A DNA stretch of 64,000 bases from Bradyrhizobium sp. CCH5-F6. GTDB lineage: Bacteria > Pseudomonadota > Alphaproteobacteria > Rhizobiales > Xanthobacteraceae. The position numbers were made by a program, and so were the translations under genes. Below are positions 38,509-47,046 of this stretch, piece after piece; the first letter of the stretch is position 1, and each line of letters starts with the position of its first letter. The notes below the pieces were generated by a model. The model ran no database searches, was not told the DNA's origin, and saw only the letters and a program-made list of their open reading frames with translations. The stretch lies in the NCBI RefSeq assembly GCF_001556045.1, contig NZ_LSIC01000190.1:1-64000 (forward strand), in the 5' to 3' direction.

Positions 38509-40116
38509 ATGCAGCCCCTGCGCATGTCCCGCCGCGTCATGAATCTCGCCTACATGCTGACCCAGAACGCGCGGCGGCATGGATCGCGCCCCGGCTTCGT
38601 CTGGGGTGACAAGTCCTGGACCTGGCGCGAGATCGATGCGCAGGTCTCGGCGCTGGCGGCCGCACTCGCCGCGCGTGGCATTGCCAAGGGTGATCGCATC
38701 CTGGTCCATTCCAAGAACGGCGAGGAGATGTTCGTCTCGATGTTCGCCGCGTTCCGGCTCGGCGCGATCTGGGTGCCCACCAATTTCCGCCTGATGCCGG
38801 ACGAGGTCAGTTATCTCGCGCAGGCCTCCGGCGCGAAGGCGTTTCTGTGCCATGTTGATTTTCCCGAGCACGCGGCGGCCGTGAGCGGCGGCGCGCTGGA
38901 GTTCACCTGGAGCATCGACGGCAAGGCGCCATTCGCGGATATGTCGGTTGCCGAGGCCATGGCCTCGCGGGCAGGAACGGCAGTCGAGAACGTCGCGGTC
39001 GAACACGACGATCCCTGCTGGTTCTTCTTCACCTCCGGCACCACCGGCCGATCCAAGGCGGCCGTGCTGACCCACGGCCAGATGGGGTTCGTGGTGACCA
39101 ATCATCTCGCCGATCTGACGCCCGGCGTGACGGAGCAGGATGCCTCGCTGGTGGTGGCGCCGTTGTCGCACGGCGCCGGCGTGCACCAGCTGATGCAGAC
39201 CGCGCGCGGCGCGCGCACCGTATTGCTGCCGACCGAAAAATTCGACATCAACGAAGCGTTCCGCCTGATCGAGGCCCATCGTGTCAGCAATCTCTTCACG
39301 GTGCCGACGATCCTCAAGATGATGATCGAGCATCCCGCGGCCGATAAATACGATCATTCCTCGCTGCGTCAGGTGATCTATGCCGGCGCGCCGATGTATC
39401 GCGAGGACCAGAAGGCGGCGCTGAAGAAGCTCGGCAAGGTGATCGTGCAGTATTTCGGCCTCGGCGAGGTCACCGGCAACATCACCGTGCTGCCGGCCGC
39501 GCTGCACGATCCCGAGGACGGCCCGCACGTGAAGATCGGCACCTGCGGCTTCGAGCGCACCGGCATGCAGGTTTCGATCCAGGACGACGAGGGACGGGAG
39601 CTTGCCGCGAACCAGAGCGGCGAGATCTGCGTGATCGGGCCTGCGGTGTTCGCCGGCTACTACGACAACCCGGAAGCCAATGCGAAGGCGTTTCGCAACG
39701 GCTGGTTCCGCACCGGCGATCTCGGCCACATGGACGAGGAGGGCTTCGTCTACATCACGGGACGGGCGTCCGACATGTACATCTCCGGCGGCTCCAACAT
39801 CTATCCGCGCGAGATCGAGGAGAAGATCCTGACGCATCCTGCGGTCGGCGAGGTCGCCGTGCTCGGCGTGCCCGATGCGACCTGGGGCGAGGTCGGAATA
39901 GCTGTCTGCGTCGCGCGCGAAGGCGCGAAGCCCGTGAGCGAAGCGGAGATGGCGGCGTTCCTCTCGCCGAAAGTGCCGCGCTACAAGATGCCGAAGCGGT
40001 TTTTCTTCTGGGAGGCGCTGCCCAAGTCCGGCTACGGCAAGGTGCCGAAGCGGATGGTGCGCGACGAGCTCGAGGCGCGCGGGCTGCTTGATCTCGACAA
40101 GATCAAGGCCAGCTGA
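38509..40116 (+). CDS. Acyl-CoA synthetase (AMP-forming)
   Basis: This 535-residue ANL-family enzyme activates a fatty or related carboxylic acid with ATP and CoA. Core motifs: the phosphate loop FFFTSGTTGRSKAAVLTHGQ, VIVQYFGLGEVTGNITVLP (A5), FRTGDLGHMDEEGFVYITGR (A7/A8), SGGSNIYPREIEEKIL, and the C-terminal catalytic Lys region ALPKSGYGKVPKR. It reads as medium/long-chain type, but the substrate cannot be told by eye. Strong ribosome site (GAGGAAG). Next on the same strand is a PPC-domain gene. Confidence 0.9.
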   Translation: MQPLRMSRRVMNLAYMLTQNARRHGSRPGFVWGDKSWTWREIDAQVSALAAALAARGIAKGDRILVHSKNGEEMFVSMFAAFRLGAIWVPTNFRLMPDEVSYLAQASGAKAFLCHVDFPEHAAAVSGGALEFTWSIDGKAPFADMSVAEAMASRAGTAVENVAVEHDDPCWFFFTSGTTGRSKAAVLTHGQMGFVVTNHLADLTPGVTEQDASLVVAPLSHGAGVHQLMQTARGARTVLLPTEKFDINEAFRLIEAHRVSNLFTVPTILKMMIEHPAADKYDHSSLRQVIYAGAPMYREDQKAALKKLGKVIVQYFGLGEVTGNITVLPAALHDPEDGPHVKIGTCGFERTGMQVSIQDDEGRELAANQSGEICVIGPAVFAGYYDNPEANAKAFRNGWFRTGDLGHMDEEGFVYITGRASDMYISGGSNIYPREIEEKILTHPAVGEVAVLGVPDATWGEVGIAVCVAREGAKPVSEAEMAAFLSPKVPRYKMPKRFFFWEALPKSGYGKVPKRMVRDELEARGLLDLDKIKAS

Positions 40117-40125
40117 GCAGGCGTC

Positions 40126-40986
40126 ATGCGCAGCATCAAGCAGCCGGGCCCGCCCGTCGCCGAACGCATCCAATGGGTGGAGGCGAGGGGGCGGGCCTTT
40201 TCCTTCACGCTTCAGGCAGGTCTGCCGCTGCTGGACGCTGCACGTCGCGGCTTTGCGGCAGAGGGATTTGCCGGCGGCGTGCTGAATTTCCGCCGCGGTG
40301 CGCTCGGGCCGTTCGCCTATGTCATGCCGGCGCTGTCGAAGACCGGGGAGAACGCGGCATTCTACAGCGACACGTATCGGCCCGAAGGCGTGACGCGCTT
40401 GAGGCTCGGCAGCATGACGCTGGGCGTGCGGGACCGCGCGCCGTTCTTTCATTGCCATGGGCTCTGGACCGAGGCCGACGGCAAGGCAAGCGGTGGCCAC
40501 ATGCTGCCGGACGAGACCGTTGTGGCCGAGCCCTTCGAGGTCGAGGCGTTCGGCGTCGATGGCGCGATGTTCACCGCAGAGCCCGATCCGGAAACCAATT
40601 TCAAGCTGTTCGGGCCCATCGCGGTCGCGAGCACCGGCGCGCGTACGACGAGCCGCAGCTTCGCATTGCGGCTGCGGCCCAATCGGGATTTTGCCGGCGG
40701 CCTCGAGGACTTCTGCCGTGCACACGGCATCGCGCGTGCGAAAATTCACGGCGGCGTCGGCTCGACCATCGGCGCGCGTTTCACCCATGGCGGTGTCACC
40801 GAGCCGTTCGCCACCGAGCTGGCGATCACGGCCGGTGCGATCGCGCCCGGCGCTTCCGGTGAGCTGGAAGCCACGCTCGATGTTGCCCTGATCGACTACA
40901 CTGGCGGCATCGCCGAGGGCCGCCTGATCCGCGGCGACAATCCCGTGCTGATGACCATGGAGCTGGTGCTGGAGGCGCTGGAGTAA
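40126..40986 (+). CDS. Two-domain PPC/DUF296 protein
   Basis: This 286-residue protein appears to hold two copies of the PPC (DUF296) fold: residues about 20-145 (AFSFTLQAGLPLLDAARRGF ... FFHCHGLWTEADGKASGGH) and about 165-280 (SFALRLRPNRDFAGGLEDFC ... IHGGVGSTIGARF). The HCHG...GGH pattern is the metal-binding part in PPC proteins. It lies 9 bases after the acyl-CoA synthetase, so an operon is likely. Function unclear; bacterial PPC proteins are not DNA-binding in every case. Confidence 0.82.
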   Translation: MRSIKQPGPPVAERIQWVEARGRAFSFTLQAGLPLLDAARRGFAAEGFAGGVLNFRRGALGPFAYVMPALSKTGENAAFYSDTYRPEGVTRLRLGSMTLGVRDRAPFFHCHGLWTEADGKASGGHMLPDETVVAEPFEVEAFGVDGAMFTAEPDPETNFKLFGPIAVASTGARTTSRSFALRLRPNRDFAGGLEDFCRAHGIARAKIHGGVGSTIGARFTHGGVTEPFATELAITAGAIAPGASGELEATLDVALIDYTGGIAEGRLIRGDNPVLMTMELVLEALE

Positions 40987-41076
40987 GCCTGTCAGGCTCG
41001 GACGGGTGGGTGCAGATACCGCTTTCGCAACTCTTGCGTTCCCGTTATGTTCAAATGGAGCTTTCAGGGGCGGGCA

Positions 41077-41844
41077 ATGGCACGACGAGGCAATCGGACG
41101 ATCAACCTGCCTGCGCCATATCTGAAGCGGGTCTGGCTCGATCCGTCGCAAGTTCGCGATCGCGAGGCCTATCCGTTTTGCCTGCCCATTTTCCCCGATG
41201 ATTTCGAGCTCAACTTCGACGCGGCCATCACGATCGTCGTTGGCGAGAACGGCACCGGAAAGTCGACGATCCTCGAGGGCATCGCGGCGCTCGCCGGGTA
41301 TGACGATGCCGGTGGCGGCAAGGGCTACATGCCGGTCGATCATTCCGAAGCGCGCGAGAAGATGGGCGGCCAACTCTCGAAGGCGCTGCGCGCGAGCTGG
41401 CTGCCGAAGATCACCAATGGCTGGTTCTTTCGTGCCGAGAGCTTTTTCTCGGTTGCGCGATATCTGGACAAGGCCGCACGGGACGCCGGCCAGGCTGGCC
41501 CCGATTTCCTCTCGCACTCCCACGGTGAAGGCTTCCTGCGCTTCTTCGAAGAACGCTGCCAACGCCAGGGCATCTTCATCTTCGATGAGCCGGAATCGGC
41601 GCTGTCGCCGGCGCGTCAGATCGAGTTCCTGAAGCTGCTGCGCCGCATGGAAGAGTCCCGCATCTGCCAGGTGATCATGGCGACGCATTCGCCGATGCTG
41701 ATGGCCTATCCCAACGCGCGGCTGTTGCGGCTCGGGAAATACGGCCTGGAGCCGACGACGGTCGAACAGACGGATCATTACCGAGTGATGCGGGAGTTTT
41801 GTGCTGATCCACGCGGGTTCGTGGAGGCAACGCTGGCGGAGTAG
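41077..41844 (+). CDS. ABC/SMC-type AAA family ATPase
   Basis: This 255-residue P-loop ATPase has Walker A VVGENGTGKSTILEGIAALA, a signature-like SHSHGEGFLRFF, Walker B GIFIFDEPESALSP and the switch THSPMLMAYP. There are no membrane helices and no second ATPase domain. It resembles stand-alone ATPases of the RecF/SMC lineage. It lies 90 bases after the PPC gene. I chose ATG 41077 (GGGGCGGGC just upstream); ATG 41047 is possible. Confidence 0.88.
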   Translation: MARRGNRTINLPAPYLKRVWLDPSQVRDREAYPFCLPIFPDDFELNFDAAITIVVGENGTGKSTILEGIAALAGYDDAGGGKGYMPVDHSEAREKMGGQLSKALRASWLPKITNGWFFRAESFFSVARYLDKAARDAGQAGPDFLSHSHGEGFLRFFEERCQRQGIFIFDEPESALSPARQIEFLKLLRRMEESRICQVIMATHSPMLMAYPNARLLRLGKYGLEPTTVEQTDHYRVMREFCADPRGFVEATLAE

Positions 41845-42678
41845 TTGAGACGGGCGTCCGACACTCGGTCTCTCCACCGTCATTGGCTGCGCTCGCAATG
41901 ACGGAGTGAGTGGCATTGGCGTCGCCTCGATCGACATTCGCCTCGGTGCGGACGCAGTTTCCCGTTCTCGCGGCACGTCGTGCCCGAGCTTTGCGGTCGT
42001 CATCACCCTCGAAAGTGCCGAGGGCGCAGGGAAGGCCGGGCGCCGGCTGGCACCCGCGGTCCGCTGTGCGCGAATTGCGCTGGAAGTGATGCACAGCGGC
42101 GTACAGGTGAAGCCAAATGTCCGGCCTTCCCTGCGCAGTGGGTTTACGGCTTATGTCGTGATCTCCTCGGGGAGCGATGCACTATTGCCCCCGTCGCCTT
42201 GCGGATGAGCGACGGTGCGAACCCGGTCGGGCCGCAACGTCACCGCAAGCCTTGGCGCACAGACCCCGGGCGCCGGGACCACACGATTTTGCCGTACGCA
42301 GGCTGCGCCCGTCGTGTGCGCGCCTCGGCTGCTCACGGTGTGACCCGCCCTGCAAACCGCCTGCGCACGACGCTGCCCGCGTCCACCACATTCCCATCCC
42401 GCGTTCGTGACGATCGCGATCCGCCCCTCGGCCCGGGTTGGGGTGGCCAAAACATGCGATAATTCCGAATTCTAGTAAAGCGAAATTTTTCCGCCCGCGG
42501 GAGTTGACCGTGGTCTGGCGTGTTTTGCCCGTCGGCAACGCAAGGAATGGTGTGGATGGGGGGGCCGCGCCCCTCGCCACAGCTGCGCCACGAACAGGTC
42601 TCCCCATGGTCCAAAAATGCGCTACGATGGTCTCAGCGCGCCTCAAGTCGCGCAGATCGAAAAGAGTGAGGAAACGAC
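41845..42678. other. 834-base intergenic region made largely of dispersed repeats
   Basis: It contains a short repeat-like motif (cgtcattggctgcgctcgcaa, about 41878) and, at about 41930-42115 on the minus strand, a diverged copy of the dispersed element at 1-180. Further blocks at about 42480-42610 (tggtctggcgtgttttgccc, gtcggcaacg) resemble common Bradyrhizobium repeats. I see no genuine gene. A good ribosome site (GAGGAAACGAC) ends the region before the SRPBCC gene. Confidence 0.65.
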
Positions 42679-43242
42679 ATGCGGATGACGATGGGACCGG
42701 CGTTCGCCGGGGTGGCGGCGCTGGCGGTGGCCGGGATGACTCTGATCGCCGCCTTCGAGCCGGTCTGGGCGCACGGGCCGACGCGGCAGAAGGTGAGGGA
42801 GTCCATCGAGATCAACGCGCCCCCGGCCAAGGTCTGGGCGGTGATCGGCAATTTCCAGGACATGAGCTGGCTCCAGCCCGTCACCAAGACCACGGGCGAG
42901 AAGGGCAACGAAATCGGCGCGACGCGAACGCTGACGCTCACGGGCGGCGGGACGGTCGAGGAGGAGCTCTACAAATACGAGCCCGACATGCTCAGCTATT
43001 CGTACCGGATCACCAAGGTCGACGTGAAGGTGCTGCCGGTGACCAACTATTCCTCGACGCTGACGGTATCGCCGGCGCCGGACGGCAAGGCGAAGCTGGA
43101 ATGGGCTGGCGCGTTCTATCGCGGCTATCCCAACAACGATCCGCCGCCGGAGCTGAGCGACGAGGCCGCCAGGACCGCTGTGAGTGGGCTGTACAAGGCA
43201 GGGCTCGAGGCGCTCAAGAAGAAGATCGAGAGCGGCAGCTGA
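42679..43242 (+). CDS. Exported SRPBCC-family protein, MxaD-like
   Basis: This 187-residue protein has a signal peptide (about residues 1-31, ending VWAHG) and an SRPBCC fold: PTRQKVRESIEINAPPAKVW, VIGNFQDMSWLQPVTKT, TGGGTVEEELYKYEPD. The HGPTxxK start after the signal resembles the periplasmic MxaD proteins of PQQ-methanol oxidation clusters. No methanol dehydrogenase gene lies nearby, so the link is by similarity only. Start supported by GAGGA. The propeller gene follows 2 bases after the stop. Confidence 0.8.
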   Translation: MRMTMGPAFAGVAALAVAGMTLIAAFEPVWAHGPTRQKVRESIEINAPPAKVWAVIGNFQDMSWLQPVTKTTGEKGNEIGATRTLTLTGGGTVEEELYKYEPDMLSYSYRITKVDVKVLPVTNYSSTLTVSPAPDGKAKLEWAGAFYRGYPNNDPPPELSDEAARTAVSGLYKAGLEALKKKIESGS

Positions 43243-43244
43243 TC

Positions 43245-44198
43245 GTGCGGGCGCTGCTCCTGGCGGCGTTCGCCGGCAGCCTTTGCCTCGTCGGTCCCGG
43301 CGGCGCGTTAGCTGAAGAGGCGTTCGTCACCAACCAGCTCAGCGACGATCTGTTGGTCGTGGACCTCGCGAGTGCTCGCGCGGTCTCGACCATCCCGATC
43401 GGGGGCAAGCCGGCGGGCGTCGCAGTCAGTGCAGACGGACGCTTTGCCTATGTGACCAGCCCCGACGCCAAAGCAGTGACGGTGGTGGACGCGGCCGCGC
43501 GGCAAGTCGCGGGGCGGATCGAGGTCGGCGGCGGGCCGCTCGGCATTGCCGTCTCACCCGATGGCCGTACCGTCTATGTGGCCGACTGGTATGCCGCCGC
43601 GGTGCGGGTGATCGACACGGCTTCGCGCAGCGTCACGGCCAGCATCGCGGTCGGCGCCTCGCCATCGGGCCTCGCCGTGACCCCGGATGGCAGGTTGCTG
43701 CTCTCGGCCGATCGCGACGACGACAGCGTCTCTGTGGTGGACACCGCGACGCGCCAGCGCAAGGCGATCATCAAGGTTGGTACGCGTCCGTTCGGCATCA
43801 CCATCGACGCGGAGGGAAGACGCGCCTACACTGCCAATGTCGGCTCCGACGATGTCTCGGTGATTGACATTTCCGAAGGCAAAGAGATCGGCCGCGTGCA
43901 GGCCGGGATGCGGCCCTATGCGGTGGCGCTGACGCAGGGCCGCGGCTTCGTGACCGATCAATATGGCGGCACGGTCAGCGTGTTCGACCTCGCGAGCTTG
44001 AAGCCGATCAAGCGCATCGCGGTCGGCGACTATCCCGAAGGCATTGCGGCAACCGCCGACGGCAAGCGCATCATCGTCGCCTGCTGGGAAAGCAACACGC
44101 TTCATATCATCGATGCAGCCGAGTTGAAGGTGGTCGGCGAGGTCAAGACCGGCGACGGCCCGCGCGCGTTCGGGGCGTTCTTGCGGAAGTCGGAGTAG
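43245..44198 (+). CDS. Exported YVTN-type beta-propeller protein
   Basis: This is a 317-residue protein with a signal peptide (residues 1-22, AGSLCLVGPGGALAEEAF), then six to seven repeats of about 42 residues of the YVTN pattern, e.g. GGKPAGVAVSADGRFAYVTS, GGPLGIAVSPDGRTVYVADW and ASPSGLAVTPDGRLLLSADR. It starts at GTG 43245, overlapping the SRPBCC stop region; a longer frame upstream lacks a signal. Such propellers are often paired with PQQ dehydrogenases or act as binding scaffolds. Operon with the MxaD-like gene. Confidence 0.85.
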   Translation: MRALLLAAFAGSLCLVGPGGALAEEAFVTNQLSDDLLVVDLASARAVSTIPIGGKPAGVAVSADGRFAYVTSPDAKAVTVVDAAARQVAGRIEVGGGPLGIAVSPDGRTVYVADWYAAAVRVIDTASRSVTASIAVGASPSGLAVTPDGRLLLSADRDDDSVSVVDTATRQRKAIIKVGTRPFGITIDAEGRRAYTANVGSDDVSVIDISEGKEIGRVQAGMRPYAVALTQGRGFVTDQYGGTVSVFDLASLKPIKRIAVGDYPEGIAATADGKRIIVACWESNTLHIIDAAELKVVGEVKTGDGPRAFGAFLRKSE

Positions 44199-44275
44199 TT
44201 CGTCAAACCCGCGGCAGCTTTCCAAACGGCGACGCGGCATGAAGCTGCTGCCGATCGCTCATTCAGGAACGCCCG

Positions 44276-45154
44276 TCAGCGCTCATCAGTTGGCGGAGGG
44301 GCGGCCTGATCGGTAACCGCCGCTTCCGAGACTGCGTTGCCCGGCGCACCTTTGTCGGTCCAATCCGGCGGCAGCCCAATCCTCTCTCCGGCCAATCCAA
44401 TCAGTCCCGGCGCTCGCCCGAACGTTTCACAGATCGCCTCCTTGGGCGCGCCACCGAGAGAGGCCTGCAGTCTGCCGATGGATGGCGGCGCCGAGACCTT
44501 CCCGAATGGACTCTCGGCGGTAACAAGCATCTTCCCGAAATCATCTCCGAAAGCGCCAGCGAGATCATAGGCATCCCCGTCGCTCGATGCGCGCGGCGCG
44601 CTGGTGAAGGAATTCGCTCCGCGCGCCCAGATCATGGCCGCTTTCTGATTGCCGCTGCGATCACGGGCCTCGGCCTCTACGGACAGGCTCCCAAGTCCGA
44701 TCGGAAGCCGCGGTACAGGGATGGGCACACCGGGAGCAACGATAGACGGTACAACGCTCGCGACCTTGGAGACACCGGCTGCCGTCGCATCGGTCGGCGC
44801 AATGTGGGTGATGACCGCCCGAACGTTCAAGTCCGCGGTTTCCGTCGGTGCCACGATCCGGAAGCGCTCGCTCAGCGCGAGACACATGGCTCGGTTCATC
44901 GCATTCTTGATCAGGCTGCGCTGCCGTTCGGAGAACGGCTGGCTGGCGGCGGTGACCGCGAACGCAGTTGGCTCGATACGCGCAGTCTTCGCGGCGAGAA
45001 CGTCAGCCTTGTCGATCCGAACCTGCGACTTGGTCAGAACACCGTCGGACGGCGTCAGATTGTCGTAAGAGGCCAGGGACCCGGACCGCTCCAGCGGTGC
45101 GGTGGCGCAACCGGCAGCCATCAAGCTCAAGGTCGCGACGACAGGCCATTTCAT
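44276..45154 (-). CDS. DUF3313-type lipoprotein
   Basis: This 292-residue protein begins with a lipobox (MKWPVVATLSLMAAGCATAP, Cys at 16). The body contains SERQRSLIKNAMNRAMCLAL, LNVRAVITHIAPTDATAAG and LSVEAEARDRSGNQKAAMIW, consistent with DUF3313, an outer-membrane-associated lipoprotein family of unknown role. Its ATG overlaps the upstream hydrolase stop by 4 bases (ATGA), so the two are coupled. Confidence 0.85.
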   Translation of the reverse strand: MKWPVVATLSLMAAGCATAPLERSGSLASYDNLTPSDGVLTKSQVRIDKADVLAAKTARIEPTAFAVTAASQPFSERQRSLIKNAMNRAMCLALSERFRIVAPTETADLNVRAVITHIAPTDATAAGVSKVASVVPSIVAPGVPIPVPRLPIGLGSLSVEAEARDRSGNQKAAMIWARGANSFTSAPRASSDGDAYDLAGAFGDDFGKMLVTAESPFGKVSAPPSIGRLQASLGGAPKEAICETFGRAPGLIGLAGERIGLPPDWTDKGAPGNAVSEAAVTDQAAPPPTDER

Positions 45155-46182
45155 GGCGCGGCAGCAAGATCGATCGCCGCCCTCTGGGCCAAGCGCCGGG
45201 AACGCGCGACCGGAACGGGAGGCGGCGCGGCGCCGGGCGCCGATGCCAGGATTGGCTGCCAGGTCACGTTCCAACGCGCCAGCGTCGTCTCGTTGCCGTC
45301 GAAGGCCAGATCGAGGAAAGCCAGAGTGAGTTCTGCCGTCGCCGCCTTCACTTTCGGATTGAGAGCCGGACCACCCGTGAACGAGCGATCGGTAAAGATG
45401 CTGTGCGAACCGCCCTCGAACACGGCAAGCAGCTTGCGCGGTTCGGCAATGGCGTTGAAGACAGCCAGTCGATCGGCAGCAGGCGAGTGGTATCCGGGGA
45501 TCTCGATGACGTCGTTCGTCGCGGTCACGTGCAGGTTCGGAACGGCGATCTTGCCCAGGACCGAGGCAAGATCGGACTCGCCGTAGAACGGCGGGGCAGA
45601 GATGACGATCGCCGCCGAGAAGCGCGGATCGCGGGCCTCGACCCACCGCCCTTCGCGCATCACGCGTGCGCCAACCGCAAGCAGGGCCGTGTTCGCGCCA
45701 TATGAATGTCCGGCCGCTACGATACGCCGGCGGTCGACCTGGGCGCCGTAGGGGCTCGACAGCACGAGGTTCAGGGCGAAGTGCAGATCCCTGGCCCGCG
45801 CCAGCGCCTCGCTCTCATGAGCCGCTCGCTGCAAGCGGTCCACGACGGTGAGAGGATTGCCTCGCCAGAGCGACGAATCGCTGCCCGCATGCTGGACGTG
45901 CAAGCTCGCAATGCCACGGGCCGCCCAATATCGTCCCAGATAGCTGTAACCCCGGCGGGAGCCACCCAGGCCATGGGAGAACACGATGAGCGGTACGCGG
46001 GATCCCGGCGTGACACTCGTCGGCCAATGCAGGCGCACCGGAACGGCCCGCGAACGCGCGGGATCGACCCAGTCGAAGTCGATGAAGGCGGGCGGGGCGG
46101 ACTGCGCTTGCGCTGGAGGCGCCGCAACGGCGGCTGTGACTGCGACGGCGAGCAGCGCGGCGCCGAAACGCCGTCGCGTCAT
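45151..46182 (-). CDS. Alpha/beta hydrolase with Tat-type signal
   Basis: This 343-residue protein starts MTRRRFGAALLAVAV, a twin-arginine-like signal (RR followed by a hydrophobic stretch and AQAQS). The core is an alpha/beta hydrolase: nucleophile elbow AAGHSYGANTALL (Ser), early strand LIVFSHGLGGSRRGYSYLG (oxyanion His-Gly), and later Asp/His regions (LHVTATNDVIEIPGY, FEGGSHSIFTD). Exported esterase, lipase or PAF-acetylhydrolase-like activities are possible; the substrate is unknown. It is divergent from the TetR gene and upstream of the DUF3313 lipoprotein. Confidence 0.85.
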   Translation of the reverse strand: MTRRRFGAALLAVAVTAAVAAPPAQAQSAPPAFIDFDWVDPARSRAVPVRLHWPTSVTPGSRVPLIVFSHGLGGSRRGYSYLGRYWAARGIASLHVQHAGSDSSLWRGNPLTVVDRLQRAAHESEALARARDLHFALNLVLSSPYGAQVDRRRIVAAGHSYGANTALLAVGARVMREGRWVEARDPRFSAAIVISAPPFYGESDLASVLGKIAVPNLHVTATNDVIEIPGYHSPAADRLAVFNAIAEPRKLLAVFEGGSHSIFTDRSFTGGPALNPKVKAATAELTLAFLDLAFDGNETTLARWNVTWQPILASAPGAAPPPVPVARSRRLAQRAAIDLAAAP

Positions 46183-46299
46183 CTTTTCCGAGGCGATTGC
46201 ATCGCCGGCGCTACGCGCGGCGGCGGCTCGAACATGCCAAGTGGAAGTGTCGCCGCCCAACCGGTTCACCATGAATGCACCTTGCGTAAACCCGCACCG

Positions 46300-46320
46300 A
46301 GTGCAAGTTTCAATTGCACT
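46300..46320. promoter_or_regulatory. Candidate TetR operator
   Basis: A perfect inverted repeat, AGTGCAA-N7-TTGCACT, lies in the intergenic region between the divergent hydrolase and TetR genes. A partial repeat of the half-site pattern (agtgtaattttgcaaact) follows at 46322-46339. Its 21-bp size and position fit TetR-family operators; binding itself is inference. Confidence 0.7.
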
Positions 46321-46365
46321 TAGTGTAATTTTGCAAACTGGTCGATTTCATGGCAGAAACAGGCG

Positions 46366-46992
46366 ATGAAAAATTCGCCACGAAAGGAGGAGGGCCTGCG
46401 CGAACGGAAGCGGCGCGAAACGTTGCATCGCATCACCGAGCAAGGCCTGAAACTGTTTCTGACCAAGGGCTACGACGCCACCACGCTCGACGCGATCGCG
46501 GAGGCGGCGGGAATCTCGCGGCGGACGTTCTTCTACTACTTCAAGTCCAAGGAAGAGATCCTCCTGGCGTGGCAAGACGGTGGTTTCAACGAGACCCTGC
46601 GAGCCGCCGTGCTGGAGCAATCGACCAAGCAGTCACCTCTCACGGTCGTGAAGAACGCCCTGTTGGAGCTGACGGCCCGCTTTCCCGTCGATTACAAGCA
46701 AACCAAGGTGATCGAGCGCCTGATGTGCGCGAACGAGTCGCTTCGCATACGACAGCAGGCGAAATATGTAGAGAAAGAACAAGCAGTCTTCGACGCGCTC
46801 TGCCAGATGTGGCCGCAGGCCAGGCGGCAACCTGCGCTCCGCATGGTCGCCATGATGTCGGTCGGCGCACTGCGTCTTGCGATCGATAACTGGAACCGCG
46901 ACCAGGGGAAGCGACCTCTCGCCATTTACCTGAAAGAGGCTTTTGCATGCCTGGAGCAGGAGATCGGAAGGGGCGTGCTCGCGCAAGACTGA
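46366..46992 (+). CDS. TetR/AcrR-family transcriptional regulator
   Basis: This is a 208-residue repressor-type regulator. The N-terminal helix-turn-helix reads LHRITEQGLKLFLTKGYDAT, LDAIAEAAGISRRTFFYYFK and SKEEILLAW (residues about 20-68). The C-terminal ligand domain is variable, with a single Cys in ERLMCANESL. The likely target is the palindrome at 46300-46320 and the divergent hydrolase-DUF3313 operon. Ligand unknown. Confidence 0.92.
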   Translation: MKNSPRKEEGLRERKRRETLHRITEQGLKLFLTKGYDATTLDAIAEAAGISRRTFFYYFKSKEEILLAWQDGGFNETLRAAVLEQSTKQSPLTVVKNALLELTARFPVDYKQTKVIERLMCANESLRIRQQAKYVEKEQAVFDALCQMWPQARRQPALRMVAMMSVGALRLAIDNWNRDQGKRPLAIYLKEAFACLEQEIGRGVLAQD

Positions 46993-47046
46993 CTCGTGCG
47001 CGACTGACGGCCGATCGTACGAAGTGCGTCAGCGTGCGTATCGGTG

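Noticed and set aside
37885..42006. A 1373-codon open frame on the minus strand
   Set aside because: It runs antisense to the acyl-CoA synthetase, PPC and ATPase genes. Its composition (many His, Arg, Asp, Ala) is that of the complement of high-GC codons, and it shows no motifs. The plus-strand genes carry clear family signatures.
42438..43244. Upstream extension of the propeller gene to 42438
   Set aside because: The extension would overlap the SRPBCC gene in another frame and lacks a signal; the GTG at 43245 directly gives a signal peptide.
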